In this document: positions 6,457 to 8,700 of the stretch, in pieces
Layout: every line of letters starts with the position of its first letter
Numbering within the stretch: position 1 is the first letter of the stretch
Assembly (NCBI GenBank): GCA_049889915.1
Contig: JBMHCM010000123.1
Coordinates: 1 to 8,700 of the forward strand
Reading direction: 5' to 3'
Source: UBA8337 sp049889915
Lineage (GTDB): Bacteria > Pseudomonadota > Alphaproteobacteria > RS24
Length of the DNA: 8,700 bases
Position numbers and translations under genes: made by a program
The notes under the pieces: model-generated
What the model was told of the DNA's origin: nothing
The model's input: the letters and a program-made list of their open reading frames with translations, nothing else
Databases searched by the model: none

Positions 6457-7095
6457 ATGCAAACATATAAAAACCAACAAGACCTGACAGACGCGCTGAT
6501 GGCGCTGGCTAAAGACGATAAGCCGTTGGCCGCCGCTTTCGACAAATACGGCACACCGCCTTTGCGCAAGCGGGTTGGCGGCTTTGCTGGTCTGGCGCAA
6601 ATATTGGTCAGCCAGCAAGTATCGACCGCGGCGGCGGCCACCATATTTGGCCGCTTTCAAGAAGCCATGGGTGAGCTGACGCCGGAAAACCTGTTGGCGC
6701 TGGATGGCGCAACCTTGAGCGCGGTCGGCATTTCGCGGCCCAAGCAGCGTTATTTGCGCATTCTTGCCGAGCAGGTGCATAGCGGCGCGTTGAATTTCAA
6801 TAAATTGAACCGGGCCGATAACCAGACGGTTTATGACACGCTGGTGGCGATTACCGGCATCGGCCCATGGACGGCGGAGTGTTATTTGCTGTTTGTGTTG
6901 CGCCGTGCCGATATGTTTCCGGCCGGTGATTTGGCGCTGCAACATGGTGTGCGCCTAATGTATGGCATGGATGCCAAGCCGAGCGCCGAGGCATTGGCGG
7001 GCTTTGCCGAACGTTGGCAGCCCTATCGCGGCGCGGCGGCACGGCTGTTATGGTCTTATTATAATGGCGAAATGGCGGCCGCCAAAAAGCCGTGA
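6457..7095 (+). CDS. DNA-3-methyladenine glycosylase, AlkA/HhH family
   Basis: A base-excision repair enzyme that removes alkylated purines from DNA. It has 212 residues, the size of the short AlkA-like proteins that lack the N-terminal domain of E. coli AlkA. LAQILVSQQVSTAAA (46-60) is the conserved helix after the N-terminal region. The helix-hairpin-helix LVAITGIGPWTA is at 129-140. The catalytic Asp is expected at 158 in FPAGDLALQHG. The closing WQPYRGAAARLLW (187-199) is also typical. I start at the ATG at 6457; a TTG three codons earlier overlaps the -10 box. There is no ribosome site, and a promoter sits just upstream. It is divergent from gluQ and followed by the HNH gene after 122 bases. 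Substrate range within alkylated bases cannot be told from sequence. Confidence 0.92.
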   Translation: MQTYKNQQDLTDALMALAKDDKPLAAAFDKYGTPPLRKRVGGFAGLAQILVSQQVSTAAAATIFGRFQEAMGELTPENLLALDGATLSAVGISRPKQRYLRILAEQVHSGALNFNKLNRADNQTVYDTLVAITGIGPWTAECYLLFVLRRADMFPAGDLALQHGVRLMYGMDAKPSAEALAGFAERWQPYRGAAARLLWSYYNGEMAAAKKP

Positions 7096-7103
7096 GGCGG
7101 CTT
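7087..7103 (+). other. Short hairpin over the glycosylase stop codon
   Basis: AAGCCG (7087-7092) pairs with CGGCTT (7098-7103) around a five-base loop that starts with the TGA stop. An alternative pairing GCCGCC (7078-7083) with GGCGGC (7096-7101) is also possible. No U tract follows, so a terminator role is weak. Confidence 0.3.
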
Positions 7104-7120
7104 GTCATCAGGCGGGCGCT

Positions 7121-7159
7121 ATGTCACATTTCCGTCACTGAAGCAATTTAGGGCATAAT
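7121..7159 (+). promoter_or_regulatory. Putative promoter and direct-repeat operator of the HNH gene
   Basis: A CATAAT -10-like box lies at 7154-7159 but there is no recognisable -35 box at the right distance. Instead there are two GTCAC repeats at 7123-7127 and 7134-7138, exactly 11 bases apart with an A/T-rich spacer. This resembles a PhoB box (two CTGTCAT units, 4-base spacer) at about 10 of 14 conserved positions. The box ends 15 bases before the -10, whereas about 10 is usual for E. coli Pho promoters. A GATTC (7174-7178), the CcrM methylation site form, and a second pair of GTAAC repeats (7183-7187, 7191-7195) lie between it and the gene. Confidence 0.3.
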
Positions 7160-7217
7160 CTTATTGGCGAAGCGATTCGTGCGTAACTTTGTAACGAGGT
7201 GACCCGGAGACCAGACC

Positions 7218-7820
7218 ATGCAAAAAAGCGGAACCGATGCCGTTGAATTTGTCAAAGCCGCGCCGCCGGATTTCAAGAATCCGGCCTCTTGTCCGGCGCT
7301 GGTGCTGAATGCTGATTTTCGCCCGCTCAGCTATTACCCGCTCTCGCTATGGTCGTGGCAGGATACGTTGAAAGCGGTGGTTCTGGACCGGGTTAATATT
7401 GTGTCGCATTACGACACGGTGGTGCATTCGCCCTCAACCGAGTTTTTGTTGCCCAGCGTGGTATCCCTAAAGGCTTATGTGAAGCCGCCCAAGCACCCGG
7501 CCTTTACCCGCTTTAACGTGTTTTTGCGCGACGGGTTTTCTTGTCAATATTGCGGCGCGCCGGGCGATTTGACCTTTGATCATGTGGTGCCGCGGCGTGC
7601 CGGTGGGCGCACCACATGGGAGAATGTGGTGGCCGCCTGCAGCCCGTGCAATTTGCGCAAAGGCGGTCGCATGCCCAAGCAAGCCGGTATGATACCGAAA
7701 TTGGCCCCGCGGCAGCCGACGGTTTATGAATTGCACGAAAACGGGCGCAAATTCCCGCCCAATTACTGCCATGAAAGCTGGCAGGATTATCTCTATTGGG
7801 ATACTGAGCTGGAGCCGTAG
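7218..7820 (+). CDS. HNH endonuclease family protein
   Basis: A 200-residue protein with a C-terminal zinc-ribbon HNH nuclease fold. Two CxxC-type pairs (Cys109/Cys112 in SCQYCG and Cys141/Cys144 in ACSPCN) would bind structural zinc. Asp121-His122 in TFDHVVPRRAGG, Asn136 in TTWENVV and Asn145 make up the HNH active-site pattern. The N-terminal ~85 residues (PALVLNADFRPLSYYPLSLWSW and following) are characteristic of a widespread chromosomal HNH family found in many alphaproteobacteria. Its target is not known to me. GGAGA lies 7 bases before the ATG at 7218, which fixes the start. It has its own upstream region and ends 18 bases from the convergent coq7 stop. There is no methylase or specificity partner nearby, so a restriction system is unlikely. 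Confidence 0.9.
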   Translation: MQKSGTDAVEFVKAAPPDFKNPASCPALVLNADFRPLSYYPLSLWSWQDTLKAVVLDRVNIVSHYDTVVHSPSTEFLLPSVVSLKAYVKPPKHPAFTRFNVFLRDGFSCQYCGAPGDLTFDHVVPRRAGGRTTWENVVAACSPCNLRKGGRMPKQAGMIPKLAPRQPTVYELHENGRKFPPNYCHESWQDYLYWDTELEP

Positions 7821-7849
7821 GCGGTTAATGCTCAGTCGCTAAATTTTTT
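7803..7849 (+). terminator. Possible intrinsic terminator between HNH gene and coq7
   Basis: ACTGAGC (7803-7809) pairs with GCTCAGT (7830-7836). The 20-base loop holds a smaller GCC-GTA-GGC hairpin that covers the HNH stop codon. A run of six T follows at 7844-7849. The seven bases between stem and T run make it atypical. A third arm CTGAG at 7850-7854 can compete for CTCAG. Confidence 0.4.
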
Positions 7850-8366
7850 CTGAGGCGCGAATGGCGACCCGACAGCCAAAGCGGATAAGGCGGCTCATCA
7901 CCTGATAGCCGGGTGTTTCTTCGGCGCCATGTTCAAGCGCCGTATCGCGGTGTTCGGCTTCATCGGCCCGAAATTTTTCAATGGTGGCGCGCAAATCATC
8001 ATCCGTGCCGTTTTCCAGCTCGTCATATTGCGCCGCGTAATGCGCATCAATTTCGGTTTCCACCGCCGCCGTGCAGGCCATGGCGGCTTTCTCGCCCATC
8101 AGCGCCGTTACCGCGCCCAGCGTAAAACCGGCGACATCCCACAGCGGGCCAAAGGCGGTCGGGCGAATATCGCGGCTGACAATCAGATTGTCGAAATGCG
8201 CCAAATGTTCTTCTTCTTGTTCGGCCATATGGCGGATCATCTCGGCGGTTTTTTCCATGCCGGGAATTTTGTCAAACACCGCCAATTGGCCGTCATAAAT
8301 GCGCACCGCGCCATGCTCTCCGGCATGGTCGACGCGGATCATTTGTTGCAAACGGCGATCACTCAT
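7839..8366 (-). CDS. coq7: Demethoxyubiquinone hydroxylase, Coq7 family
   Basis: A di-iron monooxygenase that adds the last hydroxyl group (C6 of the ring) during ubiquinone synthesis, acting on 5-demethoxyubiquinol at the inner face of the membrane. The 175 residues match the compact bacterial Coq7. All expected iron ligands are visible in two internal repeats: Glu17 (DHAGEHGAV), Glu51 and His54 (EEEHLAHF), Glu103 (VETEIDAHY), Glu136 and His139 (DEAEHRDTA). The hydrophobic DVAGFTLGAVTALMG (77-91) is the usual membrane-contacting helix. The start at 8366 has AGGA 7 bases upstream, overlapping the stop of the dsbB-like gene, so the two are probably coupled. It converges on the HNH gene. Ubiquinone is the sink for the EtfAB electrons encoded elsewhere in the window. 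Confidence 0.95.
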   Translation of the reverse strand: MSDRRLQQMIRVDHAGEHGAVRIYDGQLAVFDKIPGMEKTAEMIRHMAEQEEEHLAHFDNLIVSRDIRPTAFGPLWDVAGFTLGAVTALMGEKAAMACTAAVETEIDAHYAAQYDELENGTDDDLRATIEKFRADEAEHRDTALEHGAEETPGYQVMSRLIRFGCRVAIRASEKI

Positions 8367-8375
8367 TTCGGTTTC

Positions 8376-8700
8376 CTAATCTTCACCTTGCCCGGGCAGA
8401 AATGCCAGCCCGGCCAAACCCAAGCTGATAAGCATATTATAACCGGCCAATGAGATGCCGAAAAGAGTCCAGGCTGGGGCATCACAGCGCACTATGGTGC
8501 TGTTGCGCAACGCTTCAAACAGCGCTTCCGGCGTGGTTGCCATGGCCGCACCGCCGCCGCAGCTGGCAGGCCCCGGCCAAAATCCATATTCGACACCGGC
8601 GTGGTAAGCGGCCAAACCGGCACCGGCCAGAAAAATCGCGCCAATGGTGCGCAGCAGGCCGCGCGCCGCCGCCGCGCCATGCGGCGCATAAAGATAGCCA
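8376..8700 (-). CDS. dsbB: Disulphide bond formation protein DsbB-like, 5' part beyond the window
   Basis: An inner-membrane protein of the DsbB family, which reoxidises periplasmic DsbA and hands the electrons to quinone. The frame is open to the window edge, and the visible 107 codons are the C-terminal half. They read GLLRTIGAIFLAGAGLAAYHAGVEYGF as a membrane helix, then WPGPASC, a periplasmic loop of about 22 residues and RCDAPAW, giving the second Cys pair of DsbB, then LFGISLAGYNMLISLGLAGLAFL as the last helix. The first CxxC pair and the start lie outside the window. The TTG at 8613-8615 is internal and not a start. The stop TAG overlaps the coq7 ribosome site (TAGGA), and the genes are 9 bases apart. 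The quinone link to coq7 is suggestive but not proof of shared function. Confidence 0.85.
   Translation of the reverse strand, partial: GYLYAPHGAAAARGLLRTIGAIFLAGAGLAAYHAGVEYGFWPGPASCGGGAAMATTPEALFEALRNSTIVRCDAPAWTLFGISLAGYNMLISLGLAGLAFLPGQGED

Noticed and set aside
6439..6945. N-terminal extension of gluQ by 169 codons
   Set aside because: The open frame is antisense to the glycosylase gene. GluQ begins just before RFAPSPNGW, and the extension matches nothing I recognise.
7218..7820. HNH gene as part of a restriction or homing system
   Set aside because: No methylase, specificity subunit, intron or mobile-element borders are nearby, and the N-terminal domain is that of a common chromosomal family.

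Overview
The window reads as a chromosomal segment of an alphaproteobacterium of moderately high GC. The pointers are the gene families (a Coq7-type ubiquinone hydroxylase, a TlpA-like thioredoxin, a twin-helix HIG1 protein, a truncated glutamyl-Q tRNA(Asp) synthetase) and, above all, a methylsuccinyl-CoA dehydrogenase, the signature acyl-CoA dehydrogenase of the ethylmalonyl-CoA pathway. I could not assign genus or species. I see no mobile element, CRISPR array, tRNA, rRNA, prophage or defence island. Almost every base is coding, and the longest gene-free gap is about 143 bases.

Layout. At the left edge is the 3' end of a TlpA-like gene on the + strand. It converges on a block of minus-strand genes that runs leftward from about 6438 to 239: gluQ, mcd, a small HIG1 membrane protein, an ATP:cob(I)alamin adenosyltransferase, then (after a 143-base gap with a possible promoter) etfB, etfA and a 3-hydroxybutyryl-CoA dehydrogenase. 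Divergent from gluQ on the + strand is an AlkA-like DNA glycosylase, followed by an HNH nuclease. Converging on these from the right edge are a partial DsbB-like gene and coq7.

How the genes work together. Mcd oxidises (2S)-methylsuccinyl-CoA and must pass its electrons to electron-transfer flavoprotein (EtfAB). The adenosyltransferase makes adenosylcobalamin, the cofactor of ethylmalonyl-CoA and methylmalonyl-CoA mutases. HbdA interconverts acetoacetyl-CoA and 3-hydroxybutyryl-CoA, next to the pathway's C4 entry point. EtfAB electrons end up in ubiquinone, whose synthesis needs Coq7. The central block is therefore a coherent C2/C4 acyl-CoA assimilation module. The pathway's carboxylase/reductase and mutase genes are not in this window.

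The most unusual signals are small and non-coding: a 30-base-period tandem duplication that copies the hbdA stop codon, a perfect 11-bp hairpin with the etfA stop codon in its loop, a good promoter placed so close to the glycosylase ATG that its mRNA should be nearly leaderless, a PhoB-box-like direct repeat upstream of the HNH gene, and a GluQ that seems to have lost zinc ligands. I found no convincing undescribed multi-gene system. The genes are recognisable housekeeping families.
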